DNA from: Bacteroides sp. 224
GTDB taxonomy: Bacteria; Bacteroidota; Bacteroidia; Bacteroidales; Bacteroidaceae
Assembly: GCF_010500995.1 (NCBI RefSeq)
Contig: NZ_QVMK01000038.1
Coordinates: 1 to 52,992, forward strand
Length of the DNA stretch: 52,992 nt
Reading direction: 5' to 3'
Shown here: positions 8,334 to 16,529 of the stretch, piece after piece
Position numbering within the stretch: the stretch's first letter is position 1
How the letters are laid out: each line of letters starts with the position of its first letter
Notes under the pieces: model-generated
The model's input: the letters and a program-made list of their open reading frames with translations, nothing else
Database searches by the model: none
What the model was told of the DNA's origin: nothing
Translations under genes and position numbers: made by a program

Positions 8334-9236
8334 ATGAAACCTACTTCAACACCCAATATTGAATTAGTAACCTGTGAAACGGCTATCAATAAACTCAAGC
8401 GTAAAATACCATACGGGTGGGACTTAAATATATACAGAGGATGCCAACATGGTTGCCAATATTGTTTCGCACAATATTCTCACAAATATTTAGAAAAGAA
8501 AGACTTCTATAATGATATTGTGGTGAAAACAAATATCGTAGAAAAGCTGGAAGAGCAACTGAGAAGCCCTCAATGGAAAAGAGAAATTGTAAATATAGGA
8601 GGCGTAACCGATAGCTATCAACCTATTGAAGAAGAATTCCGCTTTATGCCGGATATCCTTAAATTGCTGATTAAATATAGAACCCCAGCCATTATCTCTA
8701 CCAAATCCGATCTGATTCTTCGCGATTATGATTTAATAGATCAACTGTCACAAATCACCTATATTAATGTAGCTGCCACCATTACTACGGTGAACGAATC
8801 GGTGAGGGAAAAGCTGGAGCCGGGCGGTGTCAGCTCTGCTCGTCGCTTCGCTATGCTGAAAGAGTTCAGAAAAACAAATGCATCTATCGGAGTACATGTT
8901 ATGCCAATTATACCTTATCTTACAGATAGTCGTGAGAATATGGAAGCACTGTGCAGTAATGCCAAAGATTGCGGAGCAGATTATTTCTTGCCGGGCACGC
9001 TTTATCTCCGGGGAAACACCAAAGGAAACTTTCTTAAATTCATAAATGAGCAGTATCCCGACTTATACGAATCTTTAGCAGAACTATACAAAAAAGGAGG
9101 AGCCGGAAAAGAATACAAAAGCGGATTATACGAAATGGTAAATGAATTAAGAAACCGCTATGGTTTATCAAGCAGTTACACTAAACCAATCAAAGAAAAA
9201 TTAAAGAAGACAGAACAACAGTTGTCTTTGTTTTAA
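8334..9236 (+). CDS. SPL-like (spore photolyase-like) radical SAM protein
   Basis: A 300-residue radical SAM protein of the SPL/Rv2578c group. The iron-sulfur motif CQHGCQYC gives the canonical CxxxCxxC at residues 37, 41 and 44, preceded by GWDLNIYRG, which is typical of this group. The TIM-barrel portion runs to about residue 240. True SP lyase repairs spore photoproduct in Bacillales, but this organism does not form spores, and the many non-spore homologues have no settled function. The cytosolic protein has a lysine-rich C-terminus. The group call is firm; the reaction is unknown. Confidence 0.85.
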   Translation: MKPTSTPNIELVTCETAINKLKRKIPYGWDLNIYRGCQHGCQYCFAQYSHKYLEKKDFYNDIVVKTNIVEKLEEQLRSPQWKREIVNIGGVTDSYQPIEEEFRFMPDILKLLIKYRTPAIISTKSDLILRDYDLIDQLSQITYINVAATITTVNESVREKLEPGGVSSARRFAMLKEFRKTNASIGVHVMPIIPYLTDSRENMEALCSNAKDCGADYFLPGTLYLRGNTKGNFLKFINEQYPDLYESLAELYKKGGAGKEYKSGLYEMVNELRNRYGLSSSYTKPIKEKLKKTEQQLSLF

Positions 9237-9345
9237 TGTCTCTTTTTTCTTACTCTATTTCCTCTATAAATAGAATAATTGTTTCTTATTCAACTCGTTT
9301 ATGAATCATTCTTTTTATGTACATTTGCCGAGAAATATCATTCCA

Positions 9346-10539
9346 ATGAAGAAAAAATTCTTCATCAGCCTGCTTATTGCTTGTATAGGCTTGACAGCTT
9401 TGGCCGATGACTCCATAAAATCCAAATGTCCGCAATTCATCGCTGTTAATCTGAGTGATGGTATTATATTGCCTACTCGAAAAGTTGTTTCCGGAAAACA
9501 TATAGCGCCTCATCTCACCGCTCTGACATTGAAATATGGCTTTAAGGCAAAGGGAAACAGTTGGCAAGACTATGAATTTGGCTTACCCTATAAAGGTATT
9601 GGAGTTTATCTCCCCCATTTTTCGAGAAAAGAGATGGGAGATCCTTTTTCTGTTTTCCTTTTTCAGGGAGGAAGACTTAAAGAGTTGAATACCAGAACAT
9701 CTCTACATTACGAAATCAACTTAGGAGCTTCTTTCAACTGGAAACACTATGATACCTTCGACAATCCGGCGTTTATAGCTTTAGGGTCTTCGGTCAATGT
9801 TCATCTTGCCGGAAGTTGGTACTTTAAATGGAAGTTATCGCAAAAGTTTGATTTACATACCGGCCTTAGCATTAATCATTATTCTAATGGTGCGCTGCGT
9901 ACCCCCAATAATGGTTTAAACTCTCTATCTGCCTTTGTGGAATTAGCCTATAATTTACATGCAAAGGAAGAAACTAAATTAATGGATAAGGCAACCTTTC
10001 TACCCCCTAAGTTTAATAAACGTACTGCTCATGATTTTGCTGTTATGTTCACTACCCGTACAATCAAACTCGATGAATTGGAAAATGATTTAATGAGCAA
10101 GTATCCCAGAAAAAGGTTTAAAGTTGCAGGCATAAGTTACAGCTATATGCTGCACAACACTCGCCGTTTTATGTGGGGACCAAGCATAGAGAGTGTTTAT
10201 GATGAAAGCGCAAATGCCTCCTTTTGGGGAGAAACAGATGCTCACACAGGAAAATATTCCGAATATTGTAAACTCGGAAAACCGGAAGACCGTTTCTCTG
10301 TGGGCTTATCTCTGAAAGGAGAAGTAACCATGCCGGGCTATTCTATTTTTGCAAACTTAGGCTACGATGTGCTCCATCCCAACAAAAGAGATCAGCGCCT
10401 TTACCAGATTTATGGTCTTAAAGTATATCTTGTCGATAATTTATTCGCCACCTTTGGAGTTCGATCTACAAATTTAACACGTTCGCAATATCTATACCTA
10501 AATATTGGTTACACAATCAACCAATATCGCAAGAAATAG
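9346..10539 (+). CDS. PagL-like outer-membrane acyloxyacyl hydrolase family protein
   Basis: A 397-residue protein; the ATG at 9346 is preferred over 9301 because it opens a lysine-led signal peptide (MKKKFFISLLIACIGLTALA). The first half ends in HYSNGALRTPNNGLNS (about residues 180-195), which is the His-Ser region of PagL-type lipid A deacylases, followed by a strand. A second half of about 190 residues contains further amphipathic strands (for example YSYMLHNTRRFMWGPS) and the protein ends in aromatic strand residues, as expected of an outer-membrane barrel. The family is annotated acyloxyacyl hydrolase in Bacteroides; lipid A 3-O-deacylation is known for PagL, but I infer and do not show it here. 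It is longer than PagL (about 150 residues). Confidence 0.75.
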   Translation: MKKKFFISLLIACIGLTALADDSIKSKCPQFIAVNLSDGIILPTRKVVSGKHIAPHLTALTLKYGFKAKGNSWQDYEFGLPYKGIGVYLPHFSRKEMGDPFSVFLFQGGRLKELNTRTSLHYEINLGASFNWKHYDTFDNPAFIALGSSVNVHLAGSWYFKWKLSQKFDLHTGLSINHYSNGALRTPNNGLNSLSAFVELAYNLHAKEETKLMDKATFLPPKFNKRTAHDFAVMFTTRTIKLDELENDLMSKYPRKRFKVAGISYSYMLHNTRRFMWGPSIESVYDESANASFWGETDAHTGKYSEYCKLGKPEDRFSVGLSLKGEVTMPGYSIFANLGYDVLHPNKRDQRLYQIYGLKVYLVDNLFATFGVRSTNLTRSQYLYLNIGYTINQYRKK

Positions 10540-10546
10540 GTTACAT

Positions 10547-10579
10547 TTTGATTAGAATTTAAGAGAATTAGTATCTTTG
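10547..10579 (+). promoter_or_regulatory. promoter of O-acetylhomoserine sulfhydrylase gene
   Basis: A -33 TTTG at 10547-10550 and a -7 TATCTTTG at 10572-10579 are separated by 21 bases, a good match to the Bacteroidetes housekeeping promoter. The ATG follows 26 bases later. Confidence 0.75.
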
Positions 10580-10605
10580 CAATCAAACTAATTATTACAC
10601 TCGCT

Positions 10606-11886
10606 ATGTCGGAAAAGTTAAAGCCGGAAACCCTGTGTGTACAAGCAGGTTGGCAACCTAAAAAAGGGGAACCACGCGTGTTACCCATCTATCAGAGTAC
10701 AACATTCAAGTATGATACAAGCGAGCAAATGGCGCGCCTCTTCGATTTGGAAGAAAGCGGCTATTTCTATACTCGCCTGCAAAACCCTACAAACGATGCA
10801 GTAGCTGCTAAGATTGCGGCATTGGAAGGTGGAGTAGCTGCCATGCTTACATCCAGCGGACAAGCTGCCAACTTTTATGCCATCTTCAATATATGCCAGG
10901 CAGGAGATCATTTTGTATGTTCCAGTGCCATCTACGGAGGAACATTCAATCTCTTTGCTGTTACTATGAAAAAGCTGGGTATCGAAGTGACATTTGTTTC
11001 TCCGGATGCTTCGGAAGAGGAAATTGGTGCTGTTTTTCGTCCCAACACCAAACTATTATTCGGAGAAACCGTATCGAATCCATCATTAGAGGTGCTGGAC
11101 ATTGAGAAGTTTGCCCGTATTGCTCATAAACAAGGAGTACCCTTAGTTATTGATAACACCTTCCCTACTCCTATCAATTGTCGTCCTTTTGAATGGGGTG
11201 CAGATATTATTGTTCATTCTACCACCAAGTATATGGATGGGCACGCCACTGCCGTAGGAGGATGTATTGTTGACAGCGGAAACTTCGATTGGGATGCTTA
11301 TGCCGATAAATTCCCCGGTTTATGTACTCCGGATGAATCTTATCATGGATTAACTTATACCAAAGCCTTTGGTAAAGGTGCTTATATCACCAAAGCTACT
11401 GCACAGTTGATGCGCGACCTCGGAAGTATTCAAAGTCCGCAAAATGCTTTCTTACTAAACATTGGTTTGGAGACTTTACATTTACGCATGAAGCAACACT
11501 GCGCAAATGCCAAAGCCATAGCCGAGTTCCTCGAAAAAGATGAACGCGTAGCTTGGGTAAACTACTGCGACCTGCCCGGCAACAAATATTATGATTTGGC
11601 GCAAAAATATATGCCGAACGGTTCGTGCGGAGTTATTTCATTTGGCTTAAAAGGAGGACGAGACACATCTATTAAATTTATGGATAATCTCAACCTTATT
11701 GCAATTGTTACACATGTAGCCGATGCACGTACTTGTGTGCTCCACCCGGCAAGCCATACCCATCGCCAACTTTCCGACGAGCAATTGATGGAAGCAGGAG
11801 TACGCCCCGACTTAATCCGTTTGTCGGTAGGAATAGAAAATGTAGAAGATCTGATTAATGATATAAAGCAAGCATTAGAGGCTTAA
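10606..11886 (+). CDS. metY: O-acetylhomoserine aminocarboxypropyltransferase (sulfhydrylase)
   Basis: A 426-residue PLP enzyme of the Cys/Met metabolism family, the usual length of O-acetylhomoserine sulfhydrylase. It joins O-acetylhomoserine with sulfide (or methanethiol) to make homocysteine (or methionine). The PLP lysine is in HSTTKYMDGH (about residue 208). The opening LKPETLCVQAGWQP and the glycine-rich GYFYTRLQNPTNDAV segment are typical of this subgroup. It has its own promoter, stands alone, and is followed by a hairpin repeat. Related enzymes of this fold (cystathionine synthase, lyase) are usually about 380-400 residues long, which supports the choice. Confidence 0.93.
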   Translation: MSEKLKPETLCVQAGWQPKKGEPRVLPIYQSTTFKYDTSEQMARLFDLEESGYFYTRLQNPTNDAVAAKIAALEGGVAAMLTSSGQAANFYAIFNICQAGDHFVCSSAIYGGTFNLFAVTMKKLGIEVTFVSPDASEEEIGAVFRPNTKLLFGETVSNPSLEVLDIEKFARIAHKQGVPLVIDNTFPTPINCRPFEWGADIIVHSTTKYMDGHATAVGGCIVDSGNFDWDAYADKFPGLCTPDESYHGLTYTKAFGKGAYITKATAQLMRDLGSIQSPQNAFLLNIGLETLHLRMKQHCANAKAIAEFLEKDERVAWVNYCDLPGNKYYDLAQKYMPNGSCGVISFGLKGGRDTSIKFMDNLNLIAIVTHVADARTCVLHPASHTHRQLSDEQLMEAGVRPDLIRLSVGIENVEDLINDIKQALEA

Positions 11887-11888
11887 TA

Positions 11889-11952
11889 AACACAAAGGCA
11901 CGGAGACACAGAGTTTTTTAATCTATTCTTTGTGCCTCGGTGCCTTTGTGTT
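11889..11952. repeat. dispersed hairpin, CACAAAGGCAC family
   Basis: Arms 11889-11913 and 11928-11952 (25 bases each) are complementary with three mismatches. Both arms spell the motif CACAAAGGCAC and similar. It begins two bases after the metY stop (11886), so it can serve as its terminator, but the arms lack the usual compact G+C stem plus U-tract and look like a dispersed intergenic repeat. Confidence 0.85.
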
Positions 11953-12005
11953 CGAGTATTTTTGTTTAAGTTTGTGTCTAATTTCAATAAATTCATTCAA
12001 TAACT

Positions 12006-14288
12006 ATGGCTAAAATAACAAAGGAAGCAGCATTACTCTATCACTCTCAAGGTAAACCCGGGAAGATAGAAGTGATTCCGACCAAACCATACAGTACCCA
12101 AACCGACTTATCATTAGCATATTCACCGGGCGTAGCCGAGCCTTGTCTGGAAATAGAAAAGAATCCGCAGGATGCATATAAATATACAGCTAAAGGAAAT
12201 CTGGTGGCTGTAATCTCCAATGGTACTGCTGTGCTTGGCTTAGGAGACATTGGCGCATTAAGCGGAAAACCTGTAATGGAAGGTAAAGGTTTACTATTCA
12301 AAATATATGCCGGGATTGATGTATTCGACATCGAACTTGATGAAAAAGATCCGGAGAAGTTTATTCAGGCAGTAAAAGCCATTGCTCCTACTTTCGGAGG
12401 AATCAACCTCGAAGATATTAAAGCACCGGAATGTTTTGAAATAGAACGCCGCCTGAAAGAAGAACTCGACATCCCGGTGATGCATGACGACCAACACGGA
12501 ACAGCTATCATCTCCAGCGCCGGATTACTGAATGCGCTGGAAGTAGCCGGAAAAAAGATTGAAGACATCAAGATCGTTGTAAACGGTGCCGGAGCATCGG
12601 CCGTATCGTGTACTAAATTATACATATCCTTGGGGGCCAAACTTGAGAATATAGTAATGGTTGACAGTAAGGGGGTTATCAGTCAGGATCGTACCGACCT
12701 GAACGAGCAAAAGAAATACTTCGCTACTGCCCGTACCGATATTCGTACATTGGAAGAAGCCATCAAAGGCGCAGATATGTTCTTAGGACTATCTAAAGGA
12801 AATGTGGTAAGTCAGGATATGATTCGCAGCATGGCTCCTTCTCCCATCGTATTTGCATTGGCCAACCCAACCCCGGAGATTTCTTACGAAGATGCCATGG
12901 CATCGCGTCCGGATGTAATTATGGCAACAGGACGTTCCGACTATCCTAACCAGATTAATAACGTAATTGGCTTTCCTTATATTTTCCGCGGTGCATTAGA
13001 TACTCATGCCACTGCCATCAATGAGGAAATGAAGATTGCAGCCGTTCACGCCATTGCCGGACTGGCCAAGCAAGCCGTGCCCGATATAGTGAACGAAGCT
13101 TATAAGGTAAATAACCTAAGCTTTGGCAAATTCTATATTATACCGAAACCTGTCGACCCACGCCTGATTACAGAGGTATCTATGGCAGTGGCCAAAGCAG
13201 CCATTACTTCGGGAGTAGCACGCACTACCATCACCGACTGGGATGCTTATCAGGTACGCCTGCGCGAACTGATGGGATATGAATCTAAACTGACACGTCA
13301 ATTATATGATACCGCCCGTACCGACCCTCAACGTGTAGTATTTGCCGAAGGTGGGCACCCCAACATGCTAAAAGCCGCTGTTGAGGCTAAGGCCGAAGGT
13401 ATTTGCAAACCTATCTTATTAGGCAACGACGAACGTATTGAGAAACTGGCCAAAGAACTCGATTTAAGTTTGGATGGCATTGAGGTAGTCAATCTTCGCC
13501 ACGACCGCGAAGCGGAACGTAGGGAGAGATATGCACATATCCTTGCAGAAAAACGTGCTCGCGAAGGAGCTACCTACGAAGAGGCTAACGACAAAATGTT
13601 CGAGCGCAACTACTTTGGTATGATGATGGTAGAAACCGGAGAGGCAGATGCATTCATCACCGGATTATACACTAAGTACAGCAACACCATCAAAGTAGCT
13701 AAAGAGGTAATAGGTATTCGTTCGGAGTACAATCACTTTGCTACCATGCATATTTTGAACAGTAAGAAGGGAACTTATTTTCTGGCAGATACATTAATCA
13801 ACCGCCATCCCGATACAGATACTTTGGTAGACATTGCTCGTTTAACAGAACAAACAGTGCGCTTCTTCAACCACAAACCGGTGCTGGCCATGTTATCTTA
13901 CTCTAACTTTGGTGCCGATCAGGTAGGAAGCCCATCCAAAGTTCACAAAGCGGTAGAGTATATGCATAAAAACTATCCTAATATGATTATTGATGGTGAA
14001 ATGCAGGTAAACTTCGCTATGAACAAGGAGCTGCGCGATGTTAAGTATCCTTTCAGTAAATTAGCAGAAAAAGATGTTAATACACTGGTATTCCCTAATT
14101 TAAGTTCGGCCAACTCAAGCTATCAGCTATTACAAACCATGACAAGCGGAGAGCTAATCGGCCCTATACAAATGGGATTGAACAAACCCATCCACTTTAC
14201 AGATATAGAAAGCTCTGTACGCGATATTGTGAATATTACTGCAGTGGCTGCCATTGATGCAATTGTGGAGAAGAAGAAGAAACAATAA
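12006..14288 (+). CDS. maeB: NADP malic enzyme-phosphotransacetylase fusion
   Basis: A 760-residue, two-domain protein. Residues 1 to about 425 form the malic enzyme (malate to pyruvate plus CO2 and reduced cofactor): YSPGVAEPCLEI, the DDQHGTAI metal/substrate segment and the GAGASAVSC nucleotide-binding turn. Residues from about 430 form a phosphate acetyl/butyryltransferase-like domain (RVVFAEGGHPNMLKAA through the C-terminus). The fused Pta-like domain is usual in the MaeB family and is thought to be regulatory (it senses acetyl-CoA) and not a second activity. Cytosolic. No neighbours of the same pathway apart from gdhA; a 58-residue membrane protein follows 4 bases later. Confidence 0.93.
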   Translation: MAKITKEAALLYHSQGKPGKIEVIPTKPYSTQTDLSLAYSPGVAEPCLEIEKNPQDAYKYTAKGNLVAVISNGTAVLGLGDIGALSGKPVMEGKGLLFKIYAGIDVFDIELDEKDPEKFIQAVKAIAPTFGGINLEDIKAPECFEIERRLKEELDIPVMHDDQHGTAIISSAGLLNALEVAGKKIEDIKIVVNGAGASAVSCTKLYISLGAKLENIVMVDSKGVISQDRTDLNEQKKYFATARTDIRTLEEAIKGADMFLGLSKGNVVSQDMIRSMAPSPIVFALANPTPEISYEDAMASRPDVIMATGRSDYPNQINNVIGFPYIFRGALDTHATAINEEMKIAAVHAIAGLAKQAVPDIVNEAYKVNNLSFGKFYIIPKPVDPRLITEVSMAVAKAAITSGVARTTITDWDAYQVRLRELMGYESKLTRQLYDTARTDPQRVVFAEGGHPNMLKAAVEAKAEGICKPILLGNDERIEKLAKELDLSLDGIEVVNLRHDREAERRERYAHILAEKRAREGATYEEANDKMFERNYFGMMMVETGEADAFITGLYTKYSNTIKVAKEVIGIRSEYNHFATMHILNSKKGTYFLADTLINRHPDTDTLVDIARLTEQTVRFFNHKPVLAMLSYSNFGADQVGSPSKVHKAVEYMHKNYPNMIIDGEMQVNFAMNKELRDVKYPFSKLAEKDVNTLVFPNLSSANSSYQLLQTMTSGELIGPIQMGLNKPIHFTDIESSVRDIVNITAVAAIDAIVEKKKKQ

Positions 14289-14292
14289 TTAA

Positions 14293-14469
14293 ATGAAACG
14301 TCCCCTCTCAAAATCACAAATAGTTTGCATAGTGCTACTCTGGGTAGCACTATGCTACATTGTTCTTGTATCTGTAAAACGTATCGACGGACCTGTTATT
14401 GTAACTATTTTAATGTCCGGTGCTTTTGTTTTTATTCCGGTATATAAGTCGTTGAGAAAGAGAAGATAA
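14293..14469 (+). CDS. 58-residue two-helix membrane protein
   Basis: A small open frame that starts 4 bases after the maeB stop, close enough for cotranslation. It encodes MKRPLSKSQ, then a hydrophobic helix (about residues 10-28, VCIVLLWVALCYIVLVSV), a charged turn KRIDGP, a second helix (about 34-50) and a basic tail KSLRKRR. The two-helix hairpin with positive ends predicts an inner-membrane protein. I do not know the family. Its tight coupling to maeB, its clean start and its hydrophobic pattern make it more likely real than chance. Confidence 0.6.
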   Translation: MKRPLSKSQIVCIVLLWVALCYIVLVSVKRIDGPVIVTILMSGAFVFIPVYKSLRKRR

Positions 14470-14554
14470 CTCTAATGGTTCTGCGATAAAATGGTGCGTA
14501 CATCGTGCAAGATTCACAAAACCAATAGTTATCAGATCAATTTTTCCAGCCAAA

Positions 14555-14657
14555 AAGTGTCACAAGTGTCACCAGACACACTAACAAGTTGATTTACAGG
14601 ATAAAATAACCTGTGACACTTTTCAGAAAAGTATCACAGAAGTGTCACAAGTGTCAC
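14555..14657. repeat. GTGTCAC direct and inverted repeats
   Basis: The 18-base sequence AAGTGTCACAAGTGTCAC occurs twice (14555-14572 and 14640-14657), itself a doubled AAGTGTCAC. Between the copies a hairpin with 13-base arms (14611-14623 and 14627-14639, one mismatch) carries the same GTGTCAC motif. It lies in the 627-base gap before gdhA, just upstream of the palindrome array. Function unknown: a protein-binding site cluster or a relic of a mobile element. Confidence 0.85.
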
Positions 14658-14714
14658 GCTGTGAGCCTTCTTGAGCGACTTTCCCTGATTTTGACTGCCA
14701 ATTTTAGACTTTTT

Positions 14715-14800
14715 CCTCCACCCGGGTGGAGGCAGTTTCTCCATCCGGATGTAGAAAGCTCCTCCATCCGGGTGTGGAAATTCTCTCCACCCGGATGGGG
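14715..14800. repeat. palindrome array A: four 16-bp dyads at a 23-bp pitch
   Basis: Four tandem dyads follow the consensus CTCCAYCCGGRTGKRG at 14716-14731, 14739-14754, 14762-14777 and 14785-14800. The dyad centres lie at 14723.5, 14746.5, 14769.5 and 14792.5, so the pitch is exactly 23 bp. The first unit extends to a perfect 18-bp palindrome (14715-14732); the others have one or more mismatches in the right arm. The seven-base spacers differ from one another. No gene is convincing here. Arrays with the same layout but other sequences occur at 35161-35244 and 52191-52271. Confidence 0.93.
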
Positions 14801-15000
14801 AAAAATAGGCAAAGCCGTCATTTAAGAATGATATGTATATCAGAAATTCCGGTTCTCAATCCTTCTTCAAAAGTTCTTTTATATGTGTTGAGAATATTAC
14901 CACATAGCTTCCAACAAAGCAATTCTTAAAAACACAAAGTTCATAAACTGAAAGAAAACAAGCAAAAAGACGCAAATACAATCATTTTTTATGTATTATG

Positions 15001-15031
15001 ATTGAAAACTCAATTATTTTATTTACTTTTG
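15001..15031 (+). promoter_or_regulatory. candidate gdhA promoter
   Basis: TACTTTTG at 15024-15031 matches the -7 consensus TAnnTTTG. ATTG at 15001-15004, 19 bases before it, is a partial -33. The ATG follows 65 bases later, leaving a leader that has an AAAAAAAGGATAAC stretch. Confidence 0.55.
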
Positions 15032-15096
15032 CCAAAGATTAAATCAAAAAAAGGATAACTTTATTTAAAACAATCAACCCAAAAAGAATTCTCATT

Positions 15097-16431
15097 ATGA
15101 ATGCAGTTAAGGTATTAGACGATTTGAAAAGAAGGTTCCCCAACGAACCGGAGTATCATCAAGCAGTAGAAGAAGTACTGGCAACCATCGAAGAAGAATA
15201 CAACAAACATCCTGAGTTTGACAAAGCGAACCTCATTGAGCGTCTTTGCATTCCGGAAAGAATCTATCAATTCCGTGTTACATGGGTAGACGATAAAGGA
15301 AATGTGCAAACAAATATGGGATACCGTGTGCAGCACAACAACGCCATTGGCCCTTACAAAGGCGGTCTTCGTTTTCACTCATCGGTAAATCTTTCGATCC
15401 TGAAATTCCTTGCATTCGAGCAAACATTTAAGAACTCATTAACTACCCTCCCTATGGGTGGAGGTAAAGGTGGATCGGACTTCTCTCCACGTGGTAAAAG
15501 CGCAGCCGAAGTTATGCGTTTTACCCAAGCATTTATGATGGAACTGTGGAGACATATTGGTCCTGAAACAGATGTTCCTGCCGGCGATATTGGTGTAGGC
15601 GGTCGTGAGGTTGGTTATATGTATGGTATGTACAAAAAACTCACACACGAATTTACAGGCACCTTCACCGGTAAAGGTCGTGAGTTTGGTGGTTCACTGA
15701 TTCGTCCGGAAGCTACAGGTTATGGTACTCTTTACTTTCTGATGGAAATGCTTCAAACTAAAGGAACCGATCTTAAAGGTAAAGTTTGTACTATCTCAGG
15801 TTCGGGTAATGTGGCTCAATATGCTGCCGAAAAAGTATTGGAACTGGGCGGTAAAGTGGTTACCCTGTCCGACTCTGATGGTTATATCTATGATCCGGAA
15901 GGAATCGATCGCGAAAAACTCGATTATGTAATGGAATTGAAGAACCTTTACCGTGGTCGTATCCGCGAATATGCCGATAAATATGGTTGCAAATATGTAG
16001 AAGGAGCTAAACCATGGGGAGAAAAATGCGATATTGCCCTTCCATGTGCTACTCAAAACGAATTGAATGGCGACCATGCCAAAGCACTTGTAGCAAACGG
16101 CTGTATGGCTGTTGCCGAAGGAGCAAATATGCCTTCTACTCCCGAAGCAATCAAAGTATTTCAAGATGCCAAAATTCTTTATGCCCCGGGTAAAGCTGCC
16201 AATGCCGGCGGTGTATCGGTATCGGGTTTGGAAATGACTCAAAACTCAATTAAGCTAAGCTGGAGCAAAGAAGAAGTAGACGAAAAACTGAAAACCATAA
16301 TGAAAGATATTCACGAAGCTTGCGTGAAGTATGGTACCGAAGAAGATGGTTACATAAACTATGTAAAAGGTGCTAATGTGGCCGGATTCATGAAAGTGGC
16401 CAAGGCAATGATGGCACAAGGCATTATATAA
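15097..16431 (+). CDS. gdhA: glutamate dehydrogenase (hexameric, NADP-type)
   Basis: A 444-residue enzyme that interconverts 2-oxoglutarate plus ammonia and glutamate; the length and sequence fit the hexameric ~450-residue class used for ammonia assimilation. The catalytic lysine is in PMGGGKGGSDF (about residue 124), preceded by the substrate-binding GPYKGGLRFH. The nucleotide domain begins at about 205, with the TISGSGNVAQYAAEK Rossmann turn. Cofactor (NADPH or NADH) cannot be fixed by eye. It is a single gene with its own likely promoter and a strong terminator. Confidence 0.95.
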   Translation: MNAVKVLDDLKRRFPNEPEYHQAVEEVLATIEEEYNKHPEFDKANLIERLCIPERIYQFRVTWVDDKGNVQTNMGYRVQHNNAIGPYKGGLRFHSSVNLSILKFLAFEQTFKNSLTTLPMGGGKGGSDFSPRGKSAAEVMRFTQAFMMELWRHIGPETDVPAGDIGVGGREVGYMYGMYKKLTHEFTGTFTGKGREFGGSLIRPEATGYGTLYFLMEMLQTKGTDLKGKVCTISGSGNVAQYAAEKVLELGGKVVTLSDSDGYIYDPEGIDREKLDYVMELKNLYRGRIREYADKYGCKYVEGAKPWGEKCDIALPCATQNELNGDHAKALVANGCMAVAEGANMPSTPEAIKVFQDAKILYAPGKAANAGGVSVSGLEMTQNSIKLSWSKEEVDEKLKTIMKDIHEACVKYGTEEDGYINYVKGANVAGFMKVAKAMMAQGII

Positions 16432-16451
16432 TCGGGTAAACGAACCCATAG

Positions 16452-16489
16452 AAAAACGGTCACTTTATTTGAGAGAAGTGACCGTTTTT
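16452..16489. terminator. bidirectional terminator between gdhA and lipoprotein gene
   Basis: Perfect 14-bp stem (AAAAACGGTCACTT at 16452-16465 with its complement at 16476-16489) around a 10-base loop, ending in T-runs on both strands. It lies between the convergent gene ends at 16431 and 16530. Confidence 0.9.
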
Positions 16490-16529
16490 TATACCCTTGC
16501 AAGGATCTATTTTACTATTTATAGGGCGT

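Noticed and set aside
10540..10605. Riboswitch upstream of metY
   Set aside because: Only 26 bases separate the -7 element from the ATG, too short for a SAM riboswitch.
14613..14929. Two plus-strand open frames over the palindrome array upstream of gdhA
   Set aside because: They read through repeated palindromes, overlap each other in different frames, and give compositions (Pro/Ser/Gly repeats) set by the repeat, not by coding.
15796..16242. 148-codon minus-strand frame inside gdhA
   Set aside because: Antisense shadow of a strongly conserved enzyme.
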